DNA of 64,000 nucleotides from Pseudophaeobacter arcticus DSM 23566 (GCF_000473205.1 NZ_AXBF01000006.1:62001-126000); one strand, 5' to 3'. Positions 43,997 through 53,220 are shown, counted from the stretch's first letter. Translations and numbers: made by a program. Notes: generated from the sequence alone by a model not told the origin.

Positions 43997-44956
43997 TCAG
44001 CTTGCCTTGCGATATTTGTCCAGGCCGCCGGTATGCATGACCCGGCCCATGAGCGGTACGCCGATGATCTCTTCCGCCTTGGCCGCCGCTGCGATCAGCT
44101 TGTCCAGATCAATGCCGGTTTCGATGCCGAGCTCGTGACACAGGAACACCGCATCCTCAGTGCAGACATTTCCTGCGGCGCGGGCGTGGCCGTGGCCCGC
44201 GAAAGGACAACCGCCAAGACCGGCGACCGAGCTTTCGAACATGTCCACACCCATCGACAGGGCGGCATGGAGATTGGCGATCCCAAGCCCCCGCGTGTCG
44301 TGGATATGCATACCGATGCGCGCCTCGGGCGCCATTTCGCGCAGGGCGTCGATCATGCGTTTGACCGCCTCGGGGTTTCCCCAGCCCATGGTGTCGGCGA
44401 TCACAAGGATTGGCACGGGGATGTCCTCTTCTTCGCAAAGCTGAAGAATGAAGCGGAAATCGTCCAGAATGCGTTCTTGCGGGATGGGGCCTTCGAGGTT
44501 GCAGCCGAAGGCGGTCATCACATAGGCCGCGTCGACCGTATATCCCTCTTCCTTGTAAAGACGAACCCAGTCGCGTTGTTTTTCCCGCATGTCTGCGGAC
44601 GAACAATTGTTGTTCGATTGGGCAAATGCCTCGGAAGGATAGAACAGCAGGCGCGGGTCGATATCGACCTCATGCGCCGTCAGGGCCTTGCGAAACCCTT
44701 TGTCGTTCAGCCACAGCGACGTGTAATTCACGCCCGGCTTGCGCTTGATACGCTGGAACAACTCCCCGGTGTCTGCCATCTGCGGCACATATTTCGGGCT
44801 GACAAAGCTACCGACCTGAATGCGCTTCAGACCGGTTTCGCTGAGCATGTCGATCAGTTCGATCCGTTCTTCGATCGGATAGATCTTTTTTTCGATCTGA
44901 AATCCCTCACGCGGGCCTTCTTCTCGAAATTCGACGAATTTGGGAAAGTCGCTCAT
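43997..44956 (-). CDS. HMG-CoA lyase-like aldolase
   Basis: 319 residues, DRE-TIM metallolyase fold. N-terminal motif EEGPREGFQIEKK has Glu where HMG-CoA lyase has its metal-binding Asp (GPRDGLQ). MHIHDTRGLG supplies the metal histidines and GGCPFAGHGHARAAGNVCTE the catalytic cysteine loop. It probably cleaves the 3-hydroxy-3-methyl-type acyl-CoA formed after carboxylation by the 44961/46978 enzyme, releasing acetyl-CoA plus an oxo acid. The substrate may not be HMG-CoA. Four bases from the carboxylase gene. Confidence 0.87.
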   Translation of the reverse strand: MSDFPKFVEFREEGPREGFQIEKKIYPIEERIELIDMLSETGLKRIQVGSFVSPKYVPQMADTGELFQRIKRKPGVNYTSLWLNDKGFRKALTAHEVDIDPRLLFYPSEAFAQSNNNCSSADMREKQRDWVRLYKEEGYTVDAAYVMTAFGCNLEGPIPQERILDDFRFILQLCEEEDIPVPILVIADTMGWGNPEAVKRMIDALREMAPEARIGMHIHDTRGLGIANLHAALSMGVDMFESSVAGLGGCPFAGHGHARAAGNVCTEDAVFLCHELGIETGIDLDKLIAAAAKAEEIIGVPLMGRVMHTGGLDKYRKAS

Positions 44957-44960
44957 GTCA

Positions 44961-46967
44961 TCACTCCTCGGACGGTAGAATCTCGGCGATGACCTGGCCG
45001 CGATCGACCATGTCCCCATTCGAGACGGAAATGTTGCTGGCGATCCCGGCTGCAGCCGCCCGGATCGAGATTTCAAGTTTCATCGATTCCATCACCGCAA
45101 CCACGTCACCCTCTGCGACAGCCTGGCCTTCGGCGACCTTGATTTCGACAATCATCCCTGTCAGCGGAGAGGTCACGGCGCGATCTGCCACCGCATCACC
45201 GCCAGCAAAGGCGAGGGGCGCGGCCGGACGGAAGACCAGGCGGCCTTCGGGCGTGTCCAGTTCGATCACGCCGGCGCTCAGACGTGCTTCGATCAGGTGG
45301 ACGGTGTCGCCTTCACTCAGGCGCCAGCGGCCCGGCGTGATTTCACGGGCGGACAGTGTCAGCGCTTCGCCGTTTTCCGAATGGACGGTGTATTTGGCAC
45401 CCGGTTTGACAGGTCCGATGCGCAATTCCTCGGATTCATCGTCTGAATCGGTGAGCGTCACACTCGGCCCCGCTTCGATCGCATCACCGCCCAGGCCAAG
45501 CCGCCAGCCGGTAAAGGAGTCACGGTTGGTCCAGGGATTGGCATCAGTACCGCCACGCGACTTGGCCACGAAGAGAATGGCGGCTGCCGCCTTCCACAGA
45601 TCGGGACGGACAAGGGGGGCTGCCTGTGTCAGTTCGTCCAGCCTGCCGTCGATCCAGCGCGTGTGAACCTGCATCCGTTCGAATTCCGGGTTCCGCACCA
45701 ACGCCGTCAGGAAGGCGCGATTGGTTTGCACACCCTCAACCGCGACGTGGTCCAAGGCTGTCGCCAGCCGCGCCAAGGCGGTTTCCCGGTCGGGTGCATG
45801 CACAATCAGTTTGGCGATCATCGGATCATAGAAGGGCGTCACTGCGTCGCCTTCTTCGACACCGCTGTCGATGCGCAAACCTTCCGGCAGGCTGAGCGTG
45901 GTCAAGGTGCCGGTTGAGGGGGCGAACTGCATCGCCGGATCTTCGGCGTAAAGCCGCGCCTCGACCGCGTGGCCATTGATCGCCAGATCATCCTGCACCA
46001 GACCAAGGCCTGCGCCTTCGGCAATGCGCAGGTGCAGAGCAACCAGATCCAGGCCGGTGATCGCCTCGGTGACGGGGTGTTCCACCTGGATGCGGGGGTT
46101 CACCTCAAGAAAGAAGTAATCCTCGCCCGCGACCAGAAACTCCACCGTGCCGAGGCCGCGATAGTCAAGCGTTTCACCCAGGCGCACCGCGTCATGCGCG
46201 ATCTCGTCCAGCAGCGCACGGGGCAAGCCCCAAGCCGGAGCCTCTTCGATAACCTTCTGGTGACGGCGCTGAAGCGTGCAGTCACGTTCGAACAGGTGCA
46301 CCACGTGCCCCTTGCCATCACCCGCGATCTGCACTTCGACATGGCGCGCTTCTGGCAGGAAACGTTCCAGCAACAGCCCTTCGGAGCCAAAGGTGGATTT
46401 CGCCTCGCGAAGGGCGCCTTCGATGTCTTCCACAAGGGTGGCCTCATCGGTGACAAGCCGCTGGCCGCGCCCGCCACCGCCGCCGACGGCCTTGAGCAGA
46501 ACGGGCAGGCCCATTGCGCGGACTTCATCGGCAATCTCTTGCGGATCGGACCACGCGCCTTCGGCACCCGAAATAACCGGGACGCCGGCGGCCACGGCAG
46601 CCTCTTTGGCGCTGGCCTTGTCGCCGAAACGGTCAAGCGTGTCCGGGGTCGGCCCCATGAAGACCATGCTGGCGGCCTCGACCGCACGGGCAAAATCAGA
46701 GTTCTCGGCCAGAAAGCCATAACCGGGATGGATCGCATCCGCGCCGACCGATTTCGCGGCGGCAATCACCGCGTCGATCTTCAGATAGCTCTCGGACGCC
46801 GGTCCGGCACCGATGCAGACTGATTGCCCGATCTCGCGGACATGTAGGGCATTGGCGTCGGCTTCGGAATGCACGCCAACAGGGGTGATACCGCTGGCCC
46901 GCGCGGTGCGCGCGATCCGGCAGGCAATTTCGCCGCGATTGGCGATTAGAAGCGTTTTGATTTTCAT
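44961..46967 (-). CDS. Biotin-dependent acyl-CoA carboxylase, biotin carboxylase/BCCP subunit
   Basis: 668 residues. ATP-grasp biotin carboxylase domain (LLIANRGEIACRIARTARAS at the N-terminus; glycine loop AVGGGGGRGQRLV near residue 160; FLEVNPRIQVEHPVTE near residue 285) then a linker and a C-terminal biotin carrier domain with biotinyl lysine in AVMESMKLEIS near residue 630. Architecture equals the alpha subunit of methylcrotonyl-, geranyl- or propionyl-CoA carboxylase. Paired with the carboxyltransferase at 46978, ten bases upstream. Confidence 0.95.
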   Translation of the reverse strand: MKIKTLLIANRGEIACRIARTARASGITPVGVHSEADANALHVREIGQSVCIGAGPASESYLKIDAVIAAAKSVGADAIHPGYGFLAENSDFARAVEAASMVFMGPTPDTLDRFGDKASAKEAAVAAGVPVISGAEGAWSDPQEIADEVRAMGLPVLLKAVGGGGGRGQRLVTDEATLVEDIEGALREAKSTFGSEGLLLERFLPEARHVEVQIAGDGKGHVVHLFERDCTLQRRHQKVIEEAPAWGLPRALLDEIAHDAVRLGETLDYRGLGTVEFLVAGEDYFFLEVNPRIQVEHPVTEAITGLDLVALHLRIAEGAGLGLVQDDLAINGHAVEARLYAEDPAMQFAPSTGTLTTLSLPEGLRIDSGVEEGDAVTPFYDPMIAKLIVHAPDRETALARLATALDHVAVEGVQTNRAFLTALVRNPEFERMQVHTRWIDGRLDELTQAAPLVRPDLWKAAAAILFVAKSRGGTDANPWTNRDSFTGWRLGLGGDAIEAGPSVTLTDSDDESEELRIGPVKPGAKYTVHSENGEALTLSAREITPGRWRLSEGDTVHLIEARLSAGVIELDTPEGRLVFRPAAPLAFAGGDAVADRAVTSPLTGMIVEIKVAEGQAVAEGDVVAVMESMKLEISIRAAAAGIASNISVSNGDMVDRGQVIAEILPSEE

Positions 46968-46977
46968 GATTCGCTCC

Positions 46978-48585
46978 TCACATCCTGAACACGCCGAAAT
47001 TGGTTTCGGCCTTGGGTCTGCGCGAGGTCACATCCAGCATGAGCGCCATGACATCGCGGGTTTCACAAGGCTCGATCACGCTGTCGATCCAGAGGTTAGA
47101 GGCAAAATTGTAAGCACCTTGAAAATCCTCGTATTCCTTGCGGATGGGCGCCTTGAAGGCTTCCTCCTCTTCGGGGGTCCAGCTTTTGCCTTCGCGTTCG
47201 TTGATCTGTGCGCGGACCTGCGCCAGCACGCTGGCGGCCTGTTCCGGCCCCATGATCGCGGACCGTCCTGTTGGCCAGGCGAACATTGCGTCCGGCTGGA
47301 ACGGGCGGCCCAGCATTGCCAGGTATCCCGCCCCGTAAGAGCCGCCGGTGATGATGGTAAACTTTGGCACCCGGGCCGAAGACATGGCCGTGATCATCTT
47401 GGCACCCGCCTTGGCGATGCCCATCTGTTCGACCTCGCGGCCAACCATGAAGCCGTTCACATCCGCCAGAAACAGCAGTGGAATGTCGCGCTGTACGCAG
47501 AGGTTGATGAAATGCGTCGCCTTCAACGCGGCCTCGACGAACAGCACGCCGGTATTGGCGAGAATGCCCACTTCGTGGCCGTGGATCCGGCCCCAGCCGG
47601 TCATGATCGTGTCACCATAAAGCGGCTTGAACTCGTGGAAATCGCTGTCATCCACCAGCCGTGCGACAATCTCGCGGTTGTCGGTTGGCACCTTGGGGTC
47701 GCGGCTGACGATGCCGTAGATTTCCTCGACCGGATAGGCGGGCGCGCGCGGCGTCTTGGGCGTCTTGCGGGGCAGGGGTTTTTCGCCCAGATGGCTGACG
47801 ATCTCGCGGGTGATGGCCAGCGCGTGGGCGTCATCCTCGGCAAGATGGTCGGTCACACCCGACACGGACGAGTGCATCTTGCCGCCGCCAAGTTCTTCGG
47901 CATCCACCTTTTCGCCGGTGGCAGCAAAGGTCAGTTCCGGTCCGCCCAGATACATAAAGCCCTGACCGCGCACGATCACCACCTCGTCGCAGAGCGCCGG
48001 GATATAGGCACCACCCGCAGTGCAGGGGCCCATGACCACCGCGATCTGCGGCACACCGTCACCGGACATGCCGATCTGCTGGTGAAAGATCGATCCGAAC
48101 TGCCCCTCATCGGGGAAAATGTTCTCCTGATCCGGCAGAAACGCGCCGCCGGAATCGACCAGCGTGATCACCGGAAGGCGGTTCTTCCACGCGATCTTCT
48201 GGGCGCGCACGTGCTTGCGGCAGGTCATGCCGAAATAGGTGCCGCCCTTCACGGTGGCATCATTGGCGATGATCATGCACTGGCGGCCCTCGATCACGCC
48301 GATGCCAGTGATGATGCCCGCCCCCGGCGGTACACCATCATATTTGTTCAGCCCGGCAAGCTCCCCGACTTCCAGAAAGGGGGTGCCCGGATCGATCAGC
48401 CGTTCGACGCGTTCGCGCGGCAGGATCTTGCCTTTCGACACGTGCCGTTCGCGGGCCTTTTCAGGGCCACCGACACGTTGTTGCAAGCGAAGGGCATGCA
48501 GCTCGCCGACTTTGTCGCGATACTGTGTATCGTTTTGCCGGAAGTCATCTGACCCGGTATCGAGCAGGGATATCATTTTTGTCAT
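46978..48585 (-). CDS. Acyl-CoA carboxylase carboxyltransferase subunit (MCC/GCC-like)
   Basis: 535 residues, crotonase-derived carboxyltransferase. NDATVKGGTYFGMTCRKHVR, DSGGAFLPDQENIFPDEGQF, MGPCTAGGAYIPALCDE and GGSYGAGYLAMLGRPFQPD place it near methylcrotonyl- and geranyl-CoA carboxylases rather than acetyl- or propionyl-CoA carboxylases. The segment usually NITGFMVGxxYE reads ADVNGFMVGREVEQMGIA, so the acyl pocket probably differs. ATG 48585 overlaps the ligase stop (ATGA). Carboxylation at the gamma carbon would let a beta-methyl branch be removed. Confidence 0.93.
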   Translation of the reverse strand: MTKMISLLDTGSDDFRQNDTQYRDKVGELHALRLQQRVGGPEKARERHVSKGKILPRERVERLIDPGTPFLEVGELAGLNKYDGVPPGAGIITGIGVIEGRQCMIIANDATVKGGTYFGMTCRKHVRAQKIAWKNRLPVITLVDSGGAFLPDQENIFPDEGQFGSIFHQQIGMSGDGVPQIAVVMGPCTAGGAYIPALCDEVVIVRGQGFMYLGGPELTFAATGEKVDAEELGGGKMHSSVSGVTDHLAEDDAHALAITREIVSHLGEKPLPRKTPKTPRAPAYPVEEIYGIVSRDPKVPTDNREIVARLVDDSDFHEFKPLYGDTIMTGWGRIHGHEVGILANTGVLFVEAALKATHFINLCVQRDIPLLFLADVNGFMVGREVEQMGIAKAGAKMITAMSSARVPKFTIITGGSYGAGYLAMLGRPFQPDAMFAWPTGRSAIMGPEQAASVLAQVRAQINEREGKSWTPEEEEAFKAPIRKEYEDFQGAYNFASNLWIDSVIEPCETRDVMALMLDVTSRRPKAETNFGVFRM

Positions 48586-49973
48586 GGCAGGTCGGGATAT
48601 TCTCTCAGAACAAAGGCAACCTTGGCGGCGCCGGGTTTTTCAAAAGTGTCGGGCGCGACCAGGTGAACGTCGGCCTTGAAGACCAGGGCATCGCGCAGGC
48701 GCTGTTCGATTTTCTTCTTGAGGGCAGCATCGTCCGCGGTATCGCGGTCGGGTCCGCGTTCGACGATCACTTTCAGCGCGCCCTGCGTGGTATGACCTTC
48801 GAAATCGGCCACGATGCGCATGACGCCGTTAGTGTCCGGCACCATCTCGGTGATCACGCTGTTGATGGCCGACGGGAACACATTGGCCCCGCGCACGATC
48901 AGCATGTCGTCGGTCCGGCCGGTGCAGCGGATCTTGGGTCCGGTACGCCCGCAGGAACATTCGGTGTCGATCACCTCGATATAGTCGCCGGACCGGAAAC
49001 GCACCACCGGGCTCGCCTGACGGCCAATCGCGGTATAGATCATCTCGCCCTCGGCGCCTTTTTTCCAAGGGATGATGTCGCCGCTCTCGGGGTCGAGCAA
49101 TTCAGTGATGATATAGTCCATGTTGACCATGTGCATCCCCGACTGGGCGTCGCATTCGGCCCAGTAGGTCACACCCAGATCGGTGCCACCCAGCATTTCG
49201 GTGCATTTCGCACCCCAGGCCGCTTCGATCTTGGCGCGAATTGCCGGGATGCCACCACCGGGCTCTCCTCCGACGATCACCTGTTCCACTCCCAGCTCAC
49301 TGGCCTTGCATCCCAGCACCTCTGGCGCGTTTTCCGCCAGGTGCAGCACGAAGTTCGGCGCGCCGACGATGCAGCGCGGACGCGTGTCGGCGCAAGCGCG
49401 CAGCAGCCGCTCCGCACCGCCATCCGCCCCCACCGGCACATCGATTGTGCCCATGTACTGCAATCCCTGCATCACGGGGATGCCGCCGACAAAGCCCTTG
49501 GCCAGCGAAAACGCGTGCAACACCATGTCGCCGGGGCGCACGCCATTGGCAAAGAAGCAGCGCGCTGTCATCTCGTGCCACATTTCGGCGTCGGATTCGG
49601 TAAGGGCAACATATGAGGGGCTGCCGGTGGTGCCCGACGAGGCCTGCATCTGAATGATGTCGGCCATCGGCGCGGCGCGGTGTTTGCCAAACGGCGGCTC
49701 GGCGGCCAGGCTTTCGCGGATCTCGGTCTTGTAAGTATAGGGCAGCTTTTGCAGGTCTTCGATGGTGCGAATATCGTCGAACTCCACGCCCGCTTCGGCT
49801 AACTTTTCCTGATAGAAGGTCGAGTTCGTCTTGAGATAGGCCATCTGCGCACGCAGTCGCTCTTCCTGAATGCGGCGCACTTCGTCAAGCGGCGTGCCCT
49901 CGATTTCGTGCCAGAAACGATCGTTTACCTTATCGGCGGCATCCTCCCGCCGGAAGCGCATTCCAAATTGCAT
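48582..49973 (-). CDS. PaaK-type aryl/acyl-CoA ligase
   Basis: 463 residues, phenylacetate-CoA ligase family, with an intact P-loop QASSGTTGSPSYVAL (near residue 112), unlike the paralogue at 26638. EMLGGTDLGVTYWAECDA is the second motif, VVRFRSGDYIEVIDTECSCG carries a cysteine-rich turn, and GRTDDMLIVRGANVFPSAI opens the C-terminal lid. ATG 49973 follows GGAGGACAAT. Within a carboxylase/dehydrogenase operon, it would supply the starting or an intermediate CoA ester. Confidence 0.92.
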   Translation of the reverse strand: MQFGMRFRREDAADKVNDRFWHEIEGTPLDEVRRIQEERLRAQMAYLKTNSTFYQEKLAEAGVEFDDIRTIEDLQKLPYTYKTEIRESLAAEPPFGKHRAAPMADIIQMQASSGTTGSPSYVALTESDAEMWHEMTARCFFANGVRPGDMVLHAFSLAKGFVGGIPVMQGLQYMGTIDVPVGADGGAERLLRACADTRPRCIVGAPNFVLHLAENAPEVLGCKASELGVEQVIVGGEPGGGIPAIRAKIEAAWGAKCTEMLGGTDLGVTYWAECDAQSGMHMVNMDYIITELLDPESGDIIPWKKGAEGEMIYTAIGRQASPVVRFRSGDYIEVIDTECSCGRTGPKIRCTGRTDDMLIVRGANVFPSAINSVITEMVPDTNGVMRIVADFEGHTTQGALKVIVERGPDRDTADDAALKKKIEQRLRDALVFKADVHLVAPDTFEKPGAAKVAFVLREYPDLP

Positions 49974-49999
49974 ATTGTCCTCCGTTCCGGACCGGGCGA

Positions 50000-51160
50000 T
50001 CAATAGGACCGCGGCAGACCCATGACCTTTTCGCCGATGAAGCTGAGGCACAGCTCGCGGTTCACGGGTGCCGTACGCAACAGGCGCACCAGCGGATACA
50101 TCTCGTAAAGTCCCGTATCCTCGGTGAAACCCGATCCGCCATGCGCCTGCAGCGCGGCGTCCACCGCTTCGATCCCAGCTTCGGCGGCGGCATACTTGGC
50201 CATATTCGACGAGGCCCCCGCGGGCAGCTTGTTGTCGAATTCCCAGGCCGCGCGACGGGTCATCAGGCTGGCCATCTCGACCGCTGTGTGCGCCTTGGCC
50301 ATCGGGTGCTGCACGCCCTGGTGTGCACCGATGGGTTGGCCGAAAACATTGCGCTCGGAGGCATAGGCCACGCCCTTGTTCAGCGCGAAGCGGCCGATGC
50401 CGCAGCACAAAGCGGCCAGGATGATGCGTTCGGGGTTGAGACTGTCGAACAGGATCGAGAACCCTTCGTCCACCTCGCCGACCACATCCTCGGGGCCCAG
50501 ATCCACCTCGTCGAAAAACAAGGTCCACTGTTCTTCGGGCAGGGGGATCGAGATCTTCACCCGCTGCTTGTCGACGCCTTTTTTCTTCAGATCTACGGCG
50601 AACAGGGTAAAGCCGTCGGTCTTGCGGCTGACTTCTGTGTGCGGCTTGGTGCGCGCCACCACCAGACAATAGTCCGACACCTCGGCGCCGGTGATAAAGG
50701 TCTTTTCGCCCGACAGGCTGAACCGGTTGCCCCGACGCTTAGCCAGCGTGGTGGCCTTCATCGTGTTCGACCCGGCACCCGGTTCGGTGATCGCGAAACA
50801 GAACTGGATATCACCGCGGCAGGCAGCCGGCAGCAGCTCCTTCTTGTGGAATTCGCTCCCGTGGCTGGCGATATGGGCCAGCGACATGGTCGGCCCGACC
50901 ACCATCATCAGAAGCGGTATGCCGTGATTGGCGGTGCCCTCCATGAACAACGCCATTTCGGTCATGCCAAGGCCGGCGCCGCCGTATTCCTCGGGCACCA
51001 TGATGCCCAGAAAACCATCGTCAGCAATCTGTTTGAACATCTCGTGCGGGAACTCATGCCTGCGGGCGTGGTCGAGCCAATACGCATTGTCGTATTTCTG
51101 CGCCAACTGACCGCCGTATTCGTAAATCTGGCGCTGTTCGTCGTTCAAAGTGAATTCCAT
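50000..51160 (-). CDS. Acyl-CoA dehydrogenase, GT(N/S)EI-less subclass
   Basis: 386 residues. FAITEPGAGSNTMKATTLAK near residue 126, SLSGEKTFITGAEVSDYCLV after it, and LQAHGGSGFTEDTGLYEMYP in the last domain. The C-terminus runs APVNRELCLSFIGEKVMGLP, the third example here (with 2 and 41110) of an end without the catalytic glutamate of GT(N/S)EI. The base may come from another position, as in isovaleryl-CoA dehydrogenase-like enzymes. Nine bases from the crotonase gene. Confidence 0.92.
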   Translation of the reverse strand: MEFTLNDEQRQIYEYGGQLAQKYDNAYWLDHARRHEFPHEMFKQIADDGFLGIMVPEEYGGAGLGMTEMALFMEGTANHGIPLLMMVVGPTMSLAHIASHGSEFHKKELLPAACRGDIQFCFAITEPGAGSNTMKATTLAKRRGNRFSLSGEKTFITGAEVSDYCLVVARTKPHTEVSRKTDGFTLFAVDLKKKGVDKQRVKISIPLPEEQWTLFFDEVDLGPEDVVGEVDEGFSILFDSLNPERIILAALCCGIGRFALNKGVAYASERNVFGQPIGAHQGVQHPMAKAHTAVEMASLMTRRAAWEFDNKLPAGASSNMAKYAAAEAGIEAVDAALQAHGGSGFTEDTGLYEMYPLVRLLRTAPVNRELCLSFIGEKVMGLPRSY

Positions 51161-51169
51161 GTTTCGTCC

Positions 51170-51949
51170 TCAGGCCTTGAATTCAGGGGTGCGCCGGTTC
51201 TCGAACGCGTCGAGCCCTTCGGCGACGTCATCACTGGGCAGCGCGCGCACGGCGGCGTCACGTTCCAGCCGCATTTGCTGGTCGATGCCCAGGTCCGTGC
51301 CTTCCCGCGCCAGCCGCTTCATCTCGGCGATACCGGGACGCGAGCGGGTGGTGATTTTCTGACAGTATTCCAACGCGGCCTGATGCAGATCCGCATCCGG
51401 CACGATATAGTTGACCAGACCGGCCTCTTTGGCCGCGCCCGCCGCAAGCCAGCGGGCTGAGAACATCAGGTCGAGCGCCCGGCGCTGCCCCATCAACCGC
51501 GTTAGCCGCTGCGAGCCGCCCCAACCGGGAATCAGTCCGAATTGTGCATGCTGATCGCCAAACTGAGCGGTTTCGGCGGCGAAACACACATCGCAAGCCA
51601 ACATCAGTTCGATCCCGCCGGCCAGACACAACCCCTGCACTGCCACCACGACAGGGAGGGAGGAGGTTTCGAGCGCACGCAGGTTTTCCATGCCAAAGGC
51701 GATGAAGTGATCCAGCGCGGCGGGATCGTTCAATTTACCTTTCACTTCCACCAGATCGGCACCGGTGCAAAAGTTCTTGCCCTGTGCCCGGATGAGGATC
51801 GCCCGGATATCCGGGTTCGCCTCGAATTCCGAACGCGCGGCAGATATGCGCTCATGCACGTCAAGTGACAGGCAATTGAATTTCTCGGGGCGGGCCAGCT
51901 CGATGATGCCGGTGTTGCCCTCGGTCGTGACGATAATGGGATTGCTCAT
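51170..51949 (-). CDS. Enoyl-CoA hydratase
   Basis: 259 residues, classical crotonase. Motifs NFCTGADLVEVKG (near residue 58), VQGLCLAGGIELMLACDVCF (near residue 103) and acid loop QHAQFGLIPGWGGSQRLTRL, which matches the active hydratases better than any other crotonase in the window, though the first Glu appears as Gln/Ala. Stop and start overlap the previous gene by four bases (51946-51949). Second gene of the operon behind site F. Confidence 0.9.
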   Translation of the reverse strand: MSNPIIVTTEGNTGIIELARPEKFNCLSLDVHERISAARSEFEANPDIRAILIRAQGKNFCTGADLVEVKGKLNDPAALDHFIAFGMENLRALETSSLPVVVAVQGLCLAGGIELMLACDVCFAAETAQFGDQHAQFGLIPGWGGSQRLTRLMGQRRALDLMFSARWLAAGAAKEAGLVNYIVPDADLHQAALEYCQKITTRSRPGIAEMKRLAREGTDLGIDQQMRLERDAAVRALPSDDVAEGLDAFENRRTPEFKA

Positions 51950-53127
51950 TTCTGAGCTCCCGTCGCCTTCTTGTCATATTGCAGCGCCATCCGTCCGACC
52001 TTCTCGCGGGCAATCACCAGCTTCTGGATCTGCGCGGTGCCGTCACCGATCTGCAGACCAAGCACATCGTTATAGCGCTGGTGGTGAGGCAGGTCGGTGG
52101 TATAGCCGTAATGTCCGTGCAGGATCAGGCACTGGTGCAGGATCTCGCAGGCGGTTTTGGGCAGGTACCATTTGCACATGGCCGCCTCGGACGTATGCGG
52201 CAGACCACGGTCGCGCAGGTCCAGCGTGTAATAGCAAAGCTGGCGCATCATGGTCAGTTGAGTTTCGGCTTCGGCCAGCGGGAAACTGACGCCCTGATAC
52301 TGCACAATCGGCGCACCAAAGGCTTCGCGTTCCTGGACATAGGCCCAGGTTTCATCCACCGACGCTTGCGCGGCACCCAGGCACTCCAGCCCGATCAGTG
52401 CGCGCGAATAATCAAACCCGGCCATGATCGTTCCGAAGGCGCGATCCTGTTCGGCCATCATGTTTTCGGCCGGCACGAAGACGTCGTCAAAGAACACCGA
52501 CCCACGCCCGACGGGCTTGGTGCCGATGTCGTCAAAATGCGTGCGCTTGATGCCGTCCTGGTTCAGATCGACAAAAAAGGCGCTGACCCCGCGTGAGCCA
52601 CCGTTAGGATCGCCGGTGCGGGCAAAGACGACCGCCGCATCGGCCTGACTGGCAAAACTCATGGATGTCTTTTCACCGTTCAGCCGCCAACCGTTTCCGG
52701 ATTTCTCGGCCTTCAGAATCAGGTTCGCCGCGTCCGATCCGCCGCGCGGCTCTGTCAGACCCAGACCAATGACGGCATCACCCGAAACAACCTTGGGCAC
52801 CCATTTCGCCGCGATGTCGCGGGAGGCATGCTTGGCAACCATTCCGCCCATGAGAGAGCCGAGAAGCTGCACGTAACTTGCGTTGAAATCAGCATAGGCG
52901 ATCTCTTCGACGATCAGCCCTGACGCGACAGAGCTTTCACCCAGTCCGCCGAATTCTTCCGGCAGATCGGCCCCGATCAGACCGAGTGCGCCCATCTCCT
53001 TGATCAGCGCACGATCAAAGGTATGGCCGCTTGCGCGCTCCTGATATGTGGGCGCAAGCTTTTCAGTTGCGAAGCGCTTCGCGGTTTCGCGAAAAGCCTT
53101 CTGATCGTCTGTTGGCTGGAAATGCAT
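51946..53127 (-). CDS. Acyl-CoA dehydrogenase with Glu-to-Gln change in catalytic motif
   Basis: 393 residues. Normal LGLTEPRGGSDAANLILKAE near residue 133 and CLILHGHYGYTTDLPHHQRY in the last domain, but the C-terminal motif reads DGTAQIQKLVIAREKV, with Gln where GTTEIQ or GTNEIM has the catalytic Glu. It may use another base or have a different reaction, for example on an already activated substrate. ATG 53127 follows GGGAGGAGCACCG. First gene of the leftward operon from site F (predicted leader of about 32 bases). Confidence 0.9.
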   Translation of the reverse strand: MHFQPTDDQKAFRETAKRFATEKLAPTYQERASGHTFDRALIKEMGALGLIGADLPEEFGGLGESSVASGLIVEEIAYADFNASYVQLLGSLMGGMVAKHASRDIAAKWVPKVVSGDAVIGLGLTEPRGGSDAANLILKAEKSGNGWRLNGEKTSMSFASQADAAVVFARTGDPNGGSRGVSAFFVDLNQDGIKRTHFDDIGTKPVGRGSVFFDDVFVPAENMMAEQDRAFGTIMAGFDYSRALIGLECLGAAQASVDETWAYVQEREAFGAPIVQYQGVSFPLAEAETQLTMMRQLCYYTLDLRDRGLPHTSEAAMCKWYLPKTACEILHQCLILHGHYGYTTDLPHHQRYNDVLGLQIGDGTAQIQKLVIAREKVGRMALQYDKKATGAQK

Positions 53128-53157
53128 CGGTGCTCCTCCCAATGACCGAAATTTATC

Positions 53158-53194
53158 TTTCCAAAAATCTAACATTTGTTAGAATACAGATCAA
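53158..53194. promoter_or_regulatory. Bidirectional promoter with TetR-type operator (site F)
   Basis: Perfect palindrome TCTAACATTTGTTAGA at 53168-53183 between divergent operons. Leftward: TTGATC (53194-53189) and TAGATT (53171-53166), 17 bases apart. Rightward: TTTCCA (53158-53163) and TAGAAT (53180-53185), 16 bases apart, with extended -10 TGT. One site would control both the 11-gene operon and the oxidoreductase/ligase pair. Confidence 0.82.
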
Positions 53195-53220
53195 GCATAG
53201 TTTTGAGGAGGATGCCCACA

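Noticed and set aside
40260..48585. Identification as the acyclic terpene (Atu) or leucine (Liu) cluster
   Set aside because: The carboxylase, lyase and dehydrogenases fit in part, but the extra lyase, HTD2-type hydratase and PaaK ligase do not, and MCC versus GCC specificity cannot be read from sequence alone.
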